Made by a program: the position numbers and the translations under genes. Source: Brevibacterium sanguinis (lineage in GTDB: Bacteria; Actinomycetota; Actinomycetes; Actinomycetales; Brevibacteriaceae). From it: a DNA stretch of 64,000 nucleotides. The stretch lies in assembly GCF_003315415.1 (NCBI RefSeq), contig NZ_QNSB01000003.1:248001-312000 (forward strand), given 5' to 3'. Shown in pieces: positions 1-9,124 of this stretch. Under the pieces are notes generated by a model that was not told the DNA's origin, searched no databases, and worked only from the letters and a program-made list of their open reading frames with translations. How positions within the stretch are numbered: position 1 is the first letter of the stretch; every line of letters begins with the position of its first letter.

Positions 1-927
1 GCTGATGCCCTTCGAGTCGCGGGCGATCGCCTCGACGGCTCCGGAGACCGAGTTGCGGCGGAACAGGATGTTGTTCTGCCCGCTGAGCTCGGCGGCCTTG
101 ACGACCTTGCCGTCCTCGCTGGGCACCGTGACCCGTGTGCCGGCGGTGACGTAGAGGCCCGCCTCGACGATGCAGTCATCGCCGATCGAGATCCCGATGC
201 CCGAGTTCGCGCCGAGCAGGCTGCCCGAGCCGATCGAGATGCGGTGGGTGCCGCCGCCGGACAGGGTGCCCATGATCGAGGCGCCGCCGCCGATGTCCGA
301 GCCGTCGCCGACGAGAACTCCCTGGGACACGCGACCCTCGACCATCGCCGCCCCGAGGGTGCCGGCGTTGAAGTTGACGAATCCCTCGTGCATGACGGTC
401 GTCCCCGGTGCCAGGTGCGCGCCGAGGCGGACTCGGTCGGCGTCGGCGATGCGCACTCCGGAGGGGATGACGAAGTCGGTCATCCGCGGGAACTTGTCAA
501 GACCGTAGACGGCGACGGCTCCGCGTGCCATCAGCCGTGCGCGCGTCTCCTCGAAGCCCTCGGGGGAGCAGGGGCCGGCCGAGGTCCAGACGACGTTGGC
601 GAGGTGGCCGAAGATCCCGTCGAGATTGACGTCGTTGGGGGTGACGACGCGGTGGGACAGCGCATGCAGGCGCAGGTAGGCGTCCGCCGCCGAGGCGGGA
701 GCCTCGTCGAGGTCGATCGTCGTCGTGACGACCTGCGTCTGGGTACCCCGAGCCTCGTCGGCGCCGACGAGGGCGTCGAGTCCGTCGACTGCGCGTGCAG
801 TCGATGCGGCAGCCGCCTCGGCGTCGGCACGGGTCTCGCCCGTGCTCAGGGTCGGGTACCAGACGGCGAGGACGGAATCGTTGTGCTGCGTGGCCAGTCC
901 ACGCGCGGAAACAATGCGTTGTGTCAT
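1..927 (-). CDS. dapD: 2,3,4,5-tetrahydropyridine-2,6-dicarboxylate N-succinyltransferase, 3' end outside window
   Basis: Lysine/meso-diaminopimelate pathway, succinylase branch; adds succinyl from succinyl-CoA to tetrahydrodipicolinate in the cytoplasm. From the ATG at 927 the frame is open for 309 codons to the window edge. Its second half shows the hexapeptide-repeat left-handed beta-helix pattern ([19 protein letters not shown]) and the family's [13 protein letters not shown] segment followed by [10 protein letters not shown]; only the last few residues should be missing. It is divergent from dapE, which acts two steps later, with 42 bp between the two start codons. A TAGGCT hexamer lies 6 nt before the ATG, so the mRNA is probably leaderless. 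Confidence 0.93.
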   Translation of the reverse strand, partial: MTQRIVSARGLATQHNDSVLAVWYPTLSTGETRADAEAAAASTARAVDGLDALVGADEARGTQTQVVTTTIDLDEAPASAADAYLRLHALSHRVVTPNDVNLDGIFGHLANVVWTSAGPCSPEGFEETRARLMARGAVAVYGLDKFPRMTDFVIPSGVRIADADRVRLGAHLAPGTTVMHEGFVNFNAGTLGAAMVEGRVSQGVLVGDGSDIGGGASIMGTLSGGGTHRISIGSGSLLGANSGIGISIGDDCIVEAGLYVTAGTRVTVPSEDGKVVKAAELSGQNNILFRRNSVSGAVEAIARDSKGIS

Positions 928-933
928 GCCTCA

Positions 934-962
934 AGCCTAGACGGTGGCGGCAGTACTAGGCT
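934..962. promoter_or_regulatory. Back-to-back -10 elements of dapD and dapE
   Basis: TAGGCT reads toward dapD (934-939, minus strand), 6 nt from its ATG. TAGGCT reads toward dapE (957-962, plus strand), 7 nt from its ATG. Neither gene has a Shine-Dalgarno sequence, so both are inferred to be leaderless. The two promoters share a gap of 42 bp and may interfere with each other. Confidence 0.6.
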
Positions 963-969
963 AAGCCGT

Positions 970-2141
970 ATGACTGTGCATCCGACTGGTGAGACCGAAC
1001 AGGCAACCGCCCCTGCCGAAGACCTGGGAGCCTTCCTCGCCGAGGCGATCGCCGACCCCGGTGAGCTCACCGCGCGACTGTGCGCGATCGAGTCGGTCTC
1101 GGGCAACGAGGCGGCGATCGCCGACGCCGTGGAGTCCGTCCTCGTCGGGATCGGCGCGGGCGAGGGTCCCGACCTCGAGGTGCTCCGCGACGGGGACACC
1201 GTGGTCGCCCGCACGCGGCTGGGTCTGCCCGAGCGCATCGTCGTCGCCGGTCACCTCGACACGGTGCCGGTCGAGGGCAATCTGCCCCCGCGGCGGACGG
1301 TCATGGACGGCGAGGCGTACCCCGACGACGAGGTGGTGTGGGGTCGCGGGGCCTGTGACATGAAGGCCGGCGTCGCGATGGCGCTGAGCGCCGCCGCCGC
1401 TCTGCGCACCCCGAAGCGCGACGTCACGTGGGTGTTCTACGACAATGAGGAGGTCGACGCGGCCCGCAACGGACTCGGCCGCGTCTCCCGCACCCACCCG
1501 GAATGGCTCGCCGGCGACTTCGCGATCCTCGGTGAGCCGTCCAACGCCTCGGTCGAGGGCGGATGCAACGGCACGATCAGGGTCGACGTGAGGACGACCG
1601 GTGTGCGTGCCCACTCCGCCCGGGCCTTCATGGGCGTCAACGCGATCCACGCTGCCGCCGAGGTGCTCGCGCGGCTGGCCGAGCACGAGCCCCGGACCGT
1701 GAGCGTCGACGGTCTCGACTACCGGGAGTCGCTGTCGGCCGTGGGGATCCGCGGCGGGGTCGCGGGCAACGTCGTTCCGGACGAGTGCGTGATCAGCGTC
1801 AACTACCGGTTCGCCCCGAGTTCCTCCGCCGCCGAGGCCGAGGAGTTCCTCCGCACCTTCTTCACCGGCTTCGACGTCGTCGTCACCGATGCCGCCGAGG
1901 GCGCCCGGCCCGGCCTCGACCGGCCGATCGCGCAGGACTTCATCGCCACCCTCGGGCTCGAACCGGCCCCGAAGCTCGGCTGGACGGATGTCTCCCGCTT
2001 CAGCGCCCTCGGCGTGCCGGCGGTGAACTTCGGCCCGGGCAATCCGCTCTTCGCCCACAAATCCGACGAGCATGTGCGCGTCACGGAGGTGGAGCGGGCC
2101 ACAGCCGCGCTGCTGGCCTACCTCGAGACGGGAGCGCCGAG

Positions 2142-2145
<4 letters not shown>
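970..2145 (+). CDS. dapE: Succinyl-diaminopimelate desuccinylase
   Basis: Zn-dependent M20 peptidase-family enzyme that hydrolyses N-succinyl-LL-diaminopimelate. Visible features: metal-binding GHLDTVP (about residue 94), GRGACDMKAGVAMAL (second ligand Asp), YDNEEV with the catalytic Glu, GEPSNASVEGGCNG at the dimerisation/substrate region and FAHKSDEHV with the last His ligand. It is 391 aa, normal for the actinobacterial type. The frame extends further upstream, but the ATG at 970 is preferred because the family N-terminus begins there and a -10 hexamer sits just before it. Its stop overlaps the GTG of the LOG gene by 3 nt, so the two are translationally coupled. Confidence 0.95.
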
Positions 2146-2998
<853 letters not shown>

Positions 2999-3002
<4 letters not shown>

Positions 3003-3892
3003 AGGACGTCGCAGCCCTCGAGGCCGAGCCGACCGCTCTCGCCGGCGCCGGTCCGGGATCCCCGGCGATCATGGCGGTGATCAACCGCACCACCGACTCC
3101 TTCTACGAATCGTCGGCGACCCTTGCCGAGGCGGTCGCCGCCGTCGACGCGGCAGCCGGGGACGGGGCGACGATCGTCGACATCGGGGGAGTCCGGGCCG
3201 GACGCGGCCGGGAGATCTCAGTCTCCGAGGAGATCGAGAGGGTGTGCCCGGTCGTCGAGACCGTCGCGCGCAGCCACCCCGAGATCCTCATCAGTGTCGA
3301 CACCTGGCGGCATGAGGTCGCCGAGGCGGCCTGCGCCGCGGGCGCCGGACTGCTCAACGACACCTGGGCGGGCACCGACCCCGAGGTCGCCCGTGTCGCG
3401 GCCCGCCACGGTGCCGGGCTCGTCTGCTCCCACACGGGCGGACTGCCCCCGCGCACCGACGCCCACCGCAACCGCTACGGACTCCATTCGGGGGAGGTCG
3501 TCGAGCGGACGCTGGCCGGGGTGTGCGCGCTGGCCGAGGAGGCGCTGGCCGCCGGGGTGGCCCGGGAACGGATCGTCATCGACCCGACCCCCGACTTCGG
3601 CAAGAACACCTACCACTCGCTGCGCCTGCTGCGTGACCTCGACCGGTTCGTCGACACGGGCTTCCCCGTGCTGCTGGCGATCTCGCGGAAGGACTTCGTC
3701 GGGGAGGCGATCGGGGTCGTGCCGGCCGAGGACCGTCTGCACGGAACGATCGCCGCGACCGCGCTGGCAGTGGAGAGGGGAGCGGCGATGATCCGCACCC
3801 ACGACGTCAGGGCGACCGCCGATGCGATCGCCGTCGTCCTCGCGATCACCGGGGATCGGCCCCCGCGACACACCGTGCGCGGACTGCGCTGA
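2999..3892 (+). CDS. folP2: Dihydropteroate synthase homologue, FolP2 type
   Basis: TIM-barrel protein of the DHPS family. IMAVINRTTDSFY (about residue 22) corresponds to the pterin/pABA loop (IMGVLNVTPDSF in true FolP), ISVDTWR and NDTWAG follow, then DPTPDFGKN and AISRKDFVGE. The C-terminal end RPPRHTVRGLR and the position after dapE-LOG match mycobacterial FolP2 (Rv1207), which by published complementation work lacks DHPS activity; the physiological role of FolP2 is unknown. Compared with FolP1 the second loop reads NRTTDSFY instead of NVTPDSFSD. The GTG start overlaps the LOG stop by 4 nt. In mycobacteria gpgS follows folP2; here it is absent. Confidence 0.85.
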
Positions 3893-3914
3893 CACGGTGT
3901 GAGAGCATAGTCCC

Positions 3915-4196
3915 ATGCCTTCCTGGATCGTGCTCGGAGTGGCGGCTGCGGTGTTCGTGCTCGTGATCGTGCTTGCCGCGTCCTTCAACCTCTTCTCCTC
4001 CGACGCCGCGGAGGAGACCGAGGGGCACCGGGACATCCTGCCGGCCGGCTTCACCTCGGCGGACCTCGATCGGGTGACCTTCCGGCCGGCCCTGCGCGGG
4101 TACCGGATGGAGGAGGTCGACGCGGTCCTCGCCGCCCTCCGTGCCCGACTGGCGGAGCTCGAGTCGCAGGTCCCGACCACCGCCGACGATCGATGA
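3915..4196 (+). CDS. Small membrane protein with DivIVA-type motif (Rv1209-like)
   Basis: 93 aa. An N-terminal membrane segment (about residues 3-24: VLGVAAAVFVLVIVLAASF) is followed by a cytoplasmic part containing the DivIVA-domain signature, F-rich/VTFRPALRGYRMEEVDAVL, and a short helix. The same kind of protein occupies this place in mycobacteria. It may localise at the membrane with cell-envelope synthesis; the function is not known. The start is the ATG at 3915; no clear ribosome-binding site is visible. Its stop overlaps the ATG of the glycosyltransferase-like gene (ATGA), so the two are probably co-translated. Confidence 0.75.
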   Translation: MPSWIVLGVAAAVFVLVIVLAASFNLFSSDAAEETEGHRDILPAGFTSADLDRVTFRPALRGYRMEEVDAVLAALRARLAELESQVPTTADDR

Positions 4197-5428
4197 GTGC
4201 GGCCCGAGACCTGCCCGGCATCGTCCTCGTCCCCGAAGCCTTCGACTCCTCCCGGCTCTCCCGCCTCGCCGCCGGCTTCCTCACCCTGCCGCTGTGGGTA
4301 CAGGCGCTGAGCGTCTATCTCGCCTCCCGCCTCGTGAGCATCGGCATCTTCGCGGCTGTGCTGCGGACGCAGGAGCCGGCTTCGTGGAGTTCGAGCCCGG
4401 TGACGACGACGCTCGGCGACTTCCTCAACTTCTGGGACGGCGGCTGGTACGCCCGGGTCGCCGAGGAGGGGTATCCGAGCACCCTGCCGCTGACCGAGGC
4501 GGGCGCGGTCGCGGAGAACCAGTGGGCGTTCTACCCCCTCCATCCGGCCATCGTCGGCGACATCTCCGCACTGACCGGGGCCGGTTATGGCACGGTCTCA
4601 CCACTCGTGTCGACGGTGGCCGCGGGACTCGCCTCCATCGTCCTCCTCGCCCTCTTCCGCCGCTACGTCGATCCCGGGCAGGCGCTCACGGCTCTGGCCT
4701 TCGTCATGGTCTTCCCTCCGGCCGCCGTGTACTCCACCGGTTACGCCGAGGCGCTGACCCTGCTGCTCCAGGCGCTGGCCCTGTTCCTCATCGTCGAGCG
4801 GCGATACCTCCTCGCGATCCCCGTCGTGTTCCTCATGGACCTGTCGCGGCCGGTGGGAGTGGCGTTCTCGTTCTTCCTGCTCCTCCACCTCATCGACCGC
4901 TTCGTGCGCCGCCGGCAGGACCCCTACCCGGCGGGGGAGGTCGTGCGCTCGTGGACGCTCGGCGTGCTCTCCTGCGCCGCCGCGCTCGTCCACCCGATCC
5001 ACGCCTGGCTGGCCACCGGTTCGCTCACCGCCTACACCGACACCGAGGCGGCCTGGCACGGAGGCAGGTCGACCTACCTCGTCCAGTGGCTGGCGGCCGC
5101 GAACGGCCTGGTCGGACCGTTCGGGCCCCTGCTGCTCTTCGGACTCGTCGCGGGGATGCTCGCGCTCATCTTCTCCCCGGCCGGCGCCCGGATGGGACGG
5201 ACACTGCAGCTGTTCTGCGTCGGCTACGGCGTCTACCTCCTCATCTTCTTCACCCCGCAGACGTCGACCCTGCGTCTCCTGCTCCCGCTCTTCCCCCTGG
5301 CACTGACCCTGGCGCTCGCCCGTTCCCGGGCCTACCGCGCGGCGGTCCTCATCGCGTTCGTGCTGCTCCAAGTCGTGTGGGTCGCCTACCTGTGGCACTT
5401 CACCCCGCCCGCCGACCTGCCGCCCTGA
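4193..5428 (+). CDS. GT-C type membrane glycosyltransferase, PIG-V/mannosyltransferase-like
   Basis: 411 aa, around ten hydrophobic segments. After the first membrane helix it has the extracytoplasmic loop motif NFWDGGWYARVAEEGYPS and then ENQWAFYPLHPAIV, as in PIG-V-like mannosyltransferases (WDx2WY...GY...FFPLyP), where the acidic residue of the first loop binds the polyprenyl-phosphate sugar donor. Likely transfers mannose from polyprenyl-phosphomannose to a lipid or envelope glycan outside the membrane; the acceptor cannot be told. Overlaps the preceding small membrane protein by 4 nt. The end of this operon is followed by 117 bp before the DUF3117 gene. Confidence 0.72.
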   Translation: MSAARDLPGIVLVPEAFDSSRLSRLAAGFLTLPLWVQALSVYLASRLVSIGIFAAVLRTQEPASWSSSPVTTTLGDFLNFWDGGWYARVAEEGYPSTLPLTEAGAVAENQWAFYPLHPAIVGDISALTGAGYGTVSPLVSTVAAGLASIVLLALFRRYVDPGQALTALAFVMVFPPAAVYSTGYAEALTLLLQALALFLIVERRYLLAIPVVFLMDLSRPVGVAFSFFLLLHLIDRFVRRRQDPYPAGEVVRSWTLGVLSCAAALVHPIHAWLATGSLTAYTDTEAAWHGGRSTYLVQWLAAANGLVGPFGPLLLFGLVAGMLALIFSPAGARMGRTLQLFCVGYGVYLLIFFTPQTSTLRLLLPLFPLALTLALARSRAYRAAVLIAFVLLQVVWVAYLWHFTPPADLPP

Positions 5429-5545
5429 GCGTGAAAATGACGGTTCGGTTACCCCGGACACACACGAACGTGGAATAATCGGATCACTACCCTCGGCGCG
5501 TTCCCCTCGCGCCGACTCTGCATGACCAACGGAAGGATGTCCCAC

Positions 5546-5716
5546 ATGGCAGCCCAGAAACCCCGCACCGGCGATGGACCTCTGGAAGTGACCAAAGAAG
5601 GCCGAGGCATGGTGATGCGGCTTCCTGTCGAAGGCGGAGGACGGCTCGTCATCGAACTCAGCGCCGATGAGGCCACCGCCCTGCACGACACCCTCGCGGA
5701 GACCCTGGGCATCTGA
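5546..5716 (+). CDS. DUF3117 family small protein (Rv1211-like)
   Basis: 56 aa, highly conserved in actinobacteria at this position. The sequence runs from MAAQKPRTGDGPLEVTKEG to ELSADEATALHDTLAETLG, nearly the same as mycobacterial Rv1211. I chose the ATG at 5546 because GGAAGG lies 9 nt upstream; two further in-frame ATGs (5522, 5537) have no proper site. Function unknown; probably a single beta-rich domain. A strong hairpin with a T-run follows directly, so this is the last gene of its transcript. The 117 bp upstream contain AATAATC, a possible -10. Confidence 0.85.
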   Translation: MAAQKPRTGDGPLEVTKEGRGMVMRLPVEGGGRLVIELSADEATALHDTLAETLGI

Positions 5717-5731
5717 GCACAGCACCGAGGC

Positions 5732-5763
5732 GGCAGCAGAGACTTCAGCTCTCTGCTGCCTTT
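5732..5763 (+). terminator. Rho-independent terminator after DUF3117 gene
   Basis: 10-bp perfect stem (GGCAGCAGAG / CTCTGCTGCC, 5732-5741 with 5751-5760), 9-nt loop, followed by TTTCG. It separates the plus-strand operon from the convergent methyltransferase gene. The remaining gap up to 5896 contains two degenerate 27-bp GCCGGCCGG-rich copies (about 5776-5829) but no gene that I can support. Confidence 0.75.
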
Positions 5764-5896
5764 CGCATTCACGGGTGCCGGCCGGCGGGCTTCCGCAGGG
5801 AACGCCGGCCGGAGGCCTTCCGCGGCGGACACCGGCAGGAGACCGTCCGGCACGGGAGCATGACGAGCGTCGGAGAGAGGAGGGCCCCGGTGCGAG

Positions 5897-6535
5897 TCAG
5901 GCAGATGTCTTCTGGAGGGTGAGCAGGCCCTGACCGATCGGCAGGAGCACGTGCTCGAGGTCGGCGCGCTTCGCGAGCCCGCTGAGCAGGGTGCGGGCGG
6001 AGCGGGTGCGCGGAGTGCGGTCGACGGGGTCGGCGACGGCACCGCCGAGCAGGGTCTGGTGGATGACGAGGAGTCCCGAGGAGTCGAGCAGCCGCAGCGC
6101 GGGCTCGATCATCCTCTCCACTCCGGTCGGGTCCGAGTCGAGGAAGACGAGGTCGTAGGCGCCGGGGGCCAGGCGCAGCAGGACGTCCTCGGCGCGACCA
6201 CTCATCAGCCGCAGCCGTCCCGAGCGGATCCCCGCCATCTCGATGAGGTCGCGAGCCGCGCTCTGCGCCGTCGAGTTCGTGTCGATCGAGGTGAGGATGC
6301 CCGCCTTCGGCATCCCGCGGAGCAAGGCGAGGGTCGAGGTGCCGGCTCCGGTGCCGACCTCGACGGCGGCGACGGGCCCGAGCAGCCTGGCCAGCAGGGT
6401 GAGGGTCGCCGAGGTGGTCTGGGACACCGGGGTGAGCCCGTATTCGTGCGACAGGGTCCTCGCCGCGTCGAGAAGGGGATCGGGCCCGTTGTAGTTCTCG
6501 GCGAAAGTGATATCGCCTGCCCTCTCGCGTGACAA
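5897..6535 (-). CDS. Class I SAM-dependent O-methyltransferase (Rv1220c-like)
   Basis: 212 aa, catechol O-methyltransferase/caffeoyl-CoA OMT type. Motif I VEVGTGAGTSTLAL (about residues 58-71), then TSIDTN (acidic residue for SAM ribose), YDLVFLDSDP (metal-binding Asp region) and VIHQTLLGG late in the fold. The start is a TTG at 6535 with GAGGG a few nt upstream; no better in-frame start exists. In mycobacteria this gene adjoins sigE (Rv1220c-Rv1221); here sigE, rseA and htrA are missing and an alkyltransferase-like gene precedes it, reading the same way. Substrate unknown. Confidence 0.85.
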   Translation of the reverse strand: MSRERAGDITFAENYNGPDPLLDAARTLSHEYGLTPVSQTTSATLTLLARLLGPVAAVEVGTGAGTSTLALLRGMPKAGILTSIDTNSTAQSAARDLIEMAGIRSGRLRLMSGRAEDVLLRLAPGAYDLVFLDSDPTGVERMIEPALRLLDSSGLLVIHQTLLGGAVADPVDRTPRTRSARTLLSGLAKRADLEHVLLPIGQGLLTLQKTSA

Positions 6536-6565
6536 TCGACCCTCGCTCTCCGTCTGACTTCCCCG

Positions 6566-6919
6566 TCAGTCTAACTGCTCGCCGAGGGCCTCGTCGGCGG
6601 GATCGCGCCCGTGTTCCTGCCAGAGTCCTTCGAGTTCCCCGACCGTGAGGAAGGCCGCGCGCAGGACCTTCGCGGACGTGTGCGGAGTCGCCTCGGCCCT
6701 CCACTGCTCGCAGGCGCGGACGAGCAGCGGCGCGGGCAGGACCCCGTCGGCCCCGACGACGCGCCACCAGCTGACATTGCGACCGAACTCCCTCATCACG
6801 CGTCCGACGTAGCGCGGCGAGCAGGTCGCCACGGCCGCGATCGTGCCGTAGCTGACCACCCGCCCGGGCGGCACGAGTTCGACGAGGCGCAGCACCCGCT
6901 CGACGGCGACGTCGTCCAT
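6566..6919 (-). CDS. Alkyltransferase-like protein (MGMT DNA-binding domain without active-site Cys)
   Basis: 117 aa, only the O6-alkylguanine-DNA alkyltransferase DNA-binding domain. VPPGRVVSYGTIAA and the recognition-helix segment SPRYVGRVMREFG are clear. Where MGMT has PCHRVV this protein has SWWRVV, so the alkyl-acceptor Cys is Trp. Such ATL proteins bind alkylated guanine and recruit nucleotide excision repair. The ATG at 6919 was chosen because AGGAGG lies 4 nt upstream; longer in-frame starts lack this. Probably co-transcribed with the methyltransferase downstream (30-bp gap). Confidence 0.85.
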   Translation of the reverse strand: MDDVAVERVLRLVELVPPGRVVSYGTIAAVATCSPRYVGRVMREFGRNVSWWRVVGADGVLPAPLLVRACEQWRAEATPHTSAKVLRAAFLTVGELEGLWQEHGRDPADEALGEQLD

Positions 6920-6973
6920 GGTCCCTCCTGTCCTCATCGGCTCCTGCCGCACGAGCATACCGGCGCCGGCCGG

Positions 6974-6979
6974 TAGACT
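6974..6979 (+). promoter_or_regulatory. -10 element for leaderless tatB
   Basis: TAGACT ends 6 nt before the tatB ATG. No Shine-Dalgarno sequence can be seen between them, so transcription probably starts at or next to the ATG. Confidence 0.6.
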
Positions 6980-6985
6980 GGGGGC

Positions 6986-7450
6986 ATGTTCGGTATCAAC
7001 GGCACCGAGATGCTCATCTTGGTGGTTGTGGCACTCGTCGTCATCGGTCCCAAGCGTCTTCCCGAGTACGCCGAGAAGCTGCGCGACCTCGTCCGGCAGT
7101 TCCGCCGGATGGCCGAAGGGGCGAAGGAGAGCGTGCAGCGCGACTTCGGCGACGAGTTCAAGGACGTCGACTGGCAGAAGCTCGATCCCCGCCAGTACGA
7201 TCCCCGCCGCATCGTCCGCGAGGCGCTGAGCGAGGAGGACACCGCGATCCGCGAGTCCAAGCGCGGTGCGGCCTCCCGGACCGCCGCGACCGAATCCGGG
7301 GCGACCGCCGTCGGACCGGCAGCGGAGCCCGCGACGGGAGAGACGGAGAGCACGACCGAGGTGCGCCTGTCACCGATCGAACGATTCCAGGCCCAGGCCG
7401 CGAAGCGTCAGCGCGCCGAGGCGGCTCCCTTCGATCCCGACGCCACCTGA
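6986..7450 (+). CDS. tatB: Sec-independent protein translocase subunit TatB
   Basis: 154 aa. A single N-terminal membrane helix, MFGINGTEMLILVVVALVVIGPKRLPEY, with the hinge Gly-Pro and the amphipathic helix EKLRDLVRQFRRMAEGAKESVQRDF, is diagnostic of TatB. The C-terminal half is a charged, poorly conserved tail. It binds twin-arginine precursors with TatC; tatC and tatA are not in this window. Monocistronic: the next gene faces it. The ATG has a TANNNT hexamer 6 nt before it and appears leaderless. Confidence 0.92.
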   Translation: MFGINGTEMLILVVVALVVIGPKRLPEYAEKLRDLVRQFRRMAEGAKESVQRDFGDEFKDVDWQKLDPRQYDPRRIVREALSEEDTAIRESKRGAASRTAATESGATAVGPAAEPATGETESTTEVRLSPIERFQAQAAKRQRAEAAPFDPDAT

Positions 7451-7469
7451 CCCAGCCGCGCCATCCGAC

Positions 7470-8963
7470 TCAGCTGCCGAGCACCGCGGGATGCTCGGGA
7501 TTCGAGCACAGTTCGTCGGCGTATCCGCGGCAGTAGTACCTGGCCCCGTCGGTGAACTCGACGCCGGCGAACAGTTCGCTCACCGTCACCGCATAGAGGC
7601 CCTTGTCCGCCACCGCCGCGAAGACCTCGGGGGCCGCCTCGACCGTGCTGGGATGGATCGAGTGCATGAGGACGACCGACCCCGGCCCCGTCTCGCGGGC
7701 GACCGAGTCGACGACCTTCTCCGCGTTCCTGTGCCGCCAGTCCTCGGTGTCGACGTCCCACAGGATCGCCGGGTGCCCGAGGGCGCGGGCCGCGGACGCA
7801 TCGAGGGCGCCGTACGGCGGGCGCATGAGCTGCGGTCGTCCGGCTCCCGCCGACTCGATCGCGTCGTCGGCCTGCCGGACCTGCGTCGTCACCGTCGATG
7901 CGCTCGTGCGGTCGAGCTGCGGATGAGTGTGGGTGTGGTTGGCGATCTCGTGGCCGGAGGCGACCATCCGCTCGACGGTGCCGGGGAACGCGGCGGCGTT
8001 CTTCCCGAGGAGGAAGTACGTGACGCGGACCTTCGCCTCGGCGGCCGCGTCGAGCAGGGCGTTCTCGACGTCTGCCTCCCCGGGCCCGTCGTCGTAGGTC
8101 AGCGCCACGCAGGGCAGGAGCGAGCACGAGTAGTCGGGGCTGCGCTCGTCGGCGTCCGCCGGCAGGGCCACCGGGGTGCGCAGCGCCCGGACGACGGCGT
8201 CGCCCTGAGCGCTCAGTCTCTCGCGCCCCACCGGTGAGCCGTCGACGGTGAGCGTGCCGGCCGCGTCGACCCCGATGGCCGCGGGATCGACGGTTGCGCC
8301 GAGGAGGTCCTGGGCGTCGACGGTGGTGTCCGCCGCGAGGTCCGTGACGAAGACGCTGACGGTGCCCGCGGGGTCGTCGACTCCGGCGACCCGGAGCCGG
8401 GAGACGAGGAAGTCGCCTCCCGCGGCGAGGACCTCGTTGGCGATCTCCAGTCCCGCCTCCGCTCCCGGGCCACCGGTCGGGGAACCGGTCGCCTCGGCGG
8501 GGGTCTCGGTCGGGGCACCTGTCGCCTCGGCGAGCCGGGGATCGGTGCCCGTGGTCCCGGGCCCGGGACCTGTGGCGATGAACTCCGCGGGAGCACGACG
8601 AAGTGAGGGGTCGGTGAGCACGGGGCTGTAGGCCGCCCGGTCGCCGAAGCTGCCGGCCGCCTCGATGGCGGCGAGGACCTCGGCCTCCACGGCGGACGAG
8701 AGAGAGGCCAGGCCGGGGACGCCGAAGAGGTGTGCGGTGACGTGGGGAGCGAACTCCTCGTCGACGATGGCATAAGTGCGCAGGATCGAGCGCACGGCAC
8801 CGAGGTTGTCGGCAGCGATCTGCTCCCCGGCCCTAGTCGTGCCGGCCGAGTCACGGCTGGTGCCGGTGGCGACGCAGCCGGAGAGGGTGAGCGCGAGGGC
8901 GGCCGCGACGACCATGAGCCGGCGGCGCGGGCGCGATCGCCCAGGGGAGGATGAGGATGGCAC
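7470..8963 (-). CDS. Lipoprotein polysaccharide deacetylase (CE4/NodB)
   Basis: 497 aa. N-terminal basic region, hydrophobic stretch and lipobox LTLSGC make a type II signal peptide. The middle (about residues 40-270) is an uncharacterised region with a Pro/Thr/Gly linker. The C-terminal NodB domain has all five motifs: LTYDDGPG (about 288), HEIANHTHTHPQL (about 339), RPPYG (about 382), DVDTEDWR and LMHS. It is expected to remove N-acetyl groups from peptidoglycan or another envelope glycan at the outer face of the membrane. Starts at a GTG at 8963, which keeps the basic n-region. The 161 bp upstream hold no gene that I can support. Confidence 0.85.
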   Translation of the reverse strand: MPSSSSPGRSRPRRRLMVVAAALALTLSGCVATGTSRDSAGTTRAGEQIAADNLGAVRSILRTYAIVDEEFAPHVTAHLFGVPGLASLSSAVEAEVLAAIEAAGSFGDRAAYSPVLTDPSLRRAPAEFIATGPGPGTTGTDPRLAEATGAPTETPAEATGSPTGGPGAEAGLEIANEVLAAGGDFLVSRLRVAGVDDPAGTVSVFVTDLAADTTVDAQDLLGATVDPAAIGVDAAGTLTVDGSPVGRERLSAQGDAVVRALRTPVALPADADERSPDYSCSLLPCVALTYDDGPGEADVENALLDAAAEAKVRVTYFLLGKNAAAFPGTVERMVASGHEIANHTHTHPQLDRTSASTVTTQVRQADDAIESAGAGRPQLMRPPYGALDASAARALGHPAILWDVDTEDWRHRNAEKVVDSVARETGPGSVVLMHSIHPSTVEAAPEVFAAVADKGLYAVTVSELFAGVEFTDGARYYCRGYADELCSNPEHPAVLGS

Positions 8964-9124
8964 TGAGGGGTCCTAGCGTGTGAAGCGGGGGATGGCACTT
9001 CATCCAGTGTACGCACCGGCCCGGACGTCAGCGGAGAGGGCCGGGTCCCCGGTTCCGGGAAGGCCCCCTGCCCGATCTCGGGGACGGGTCCCGACCGGAT
9101 CTCCGCGGGACGATCCCTGCCGGG

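Noticed and set aside
5776..5829. CRISPR-like or mobile repeat
   Set aside because: Only two degenerate GC-rich copies without unique spacers; no cas genes.
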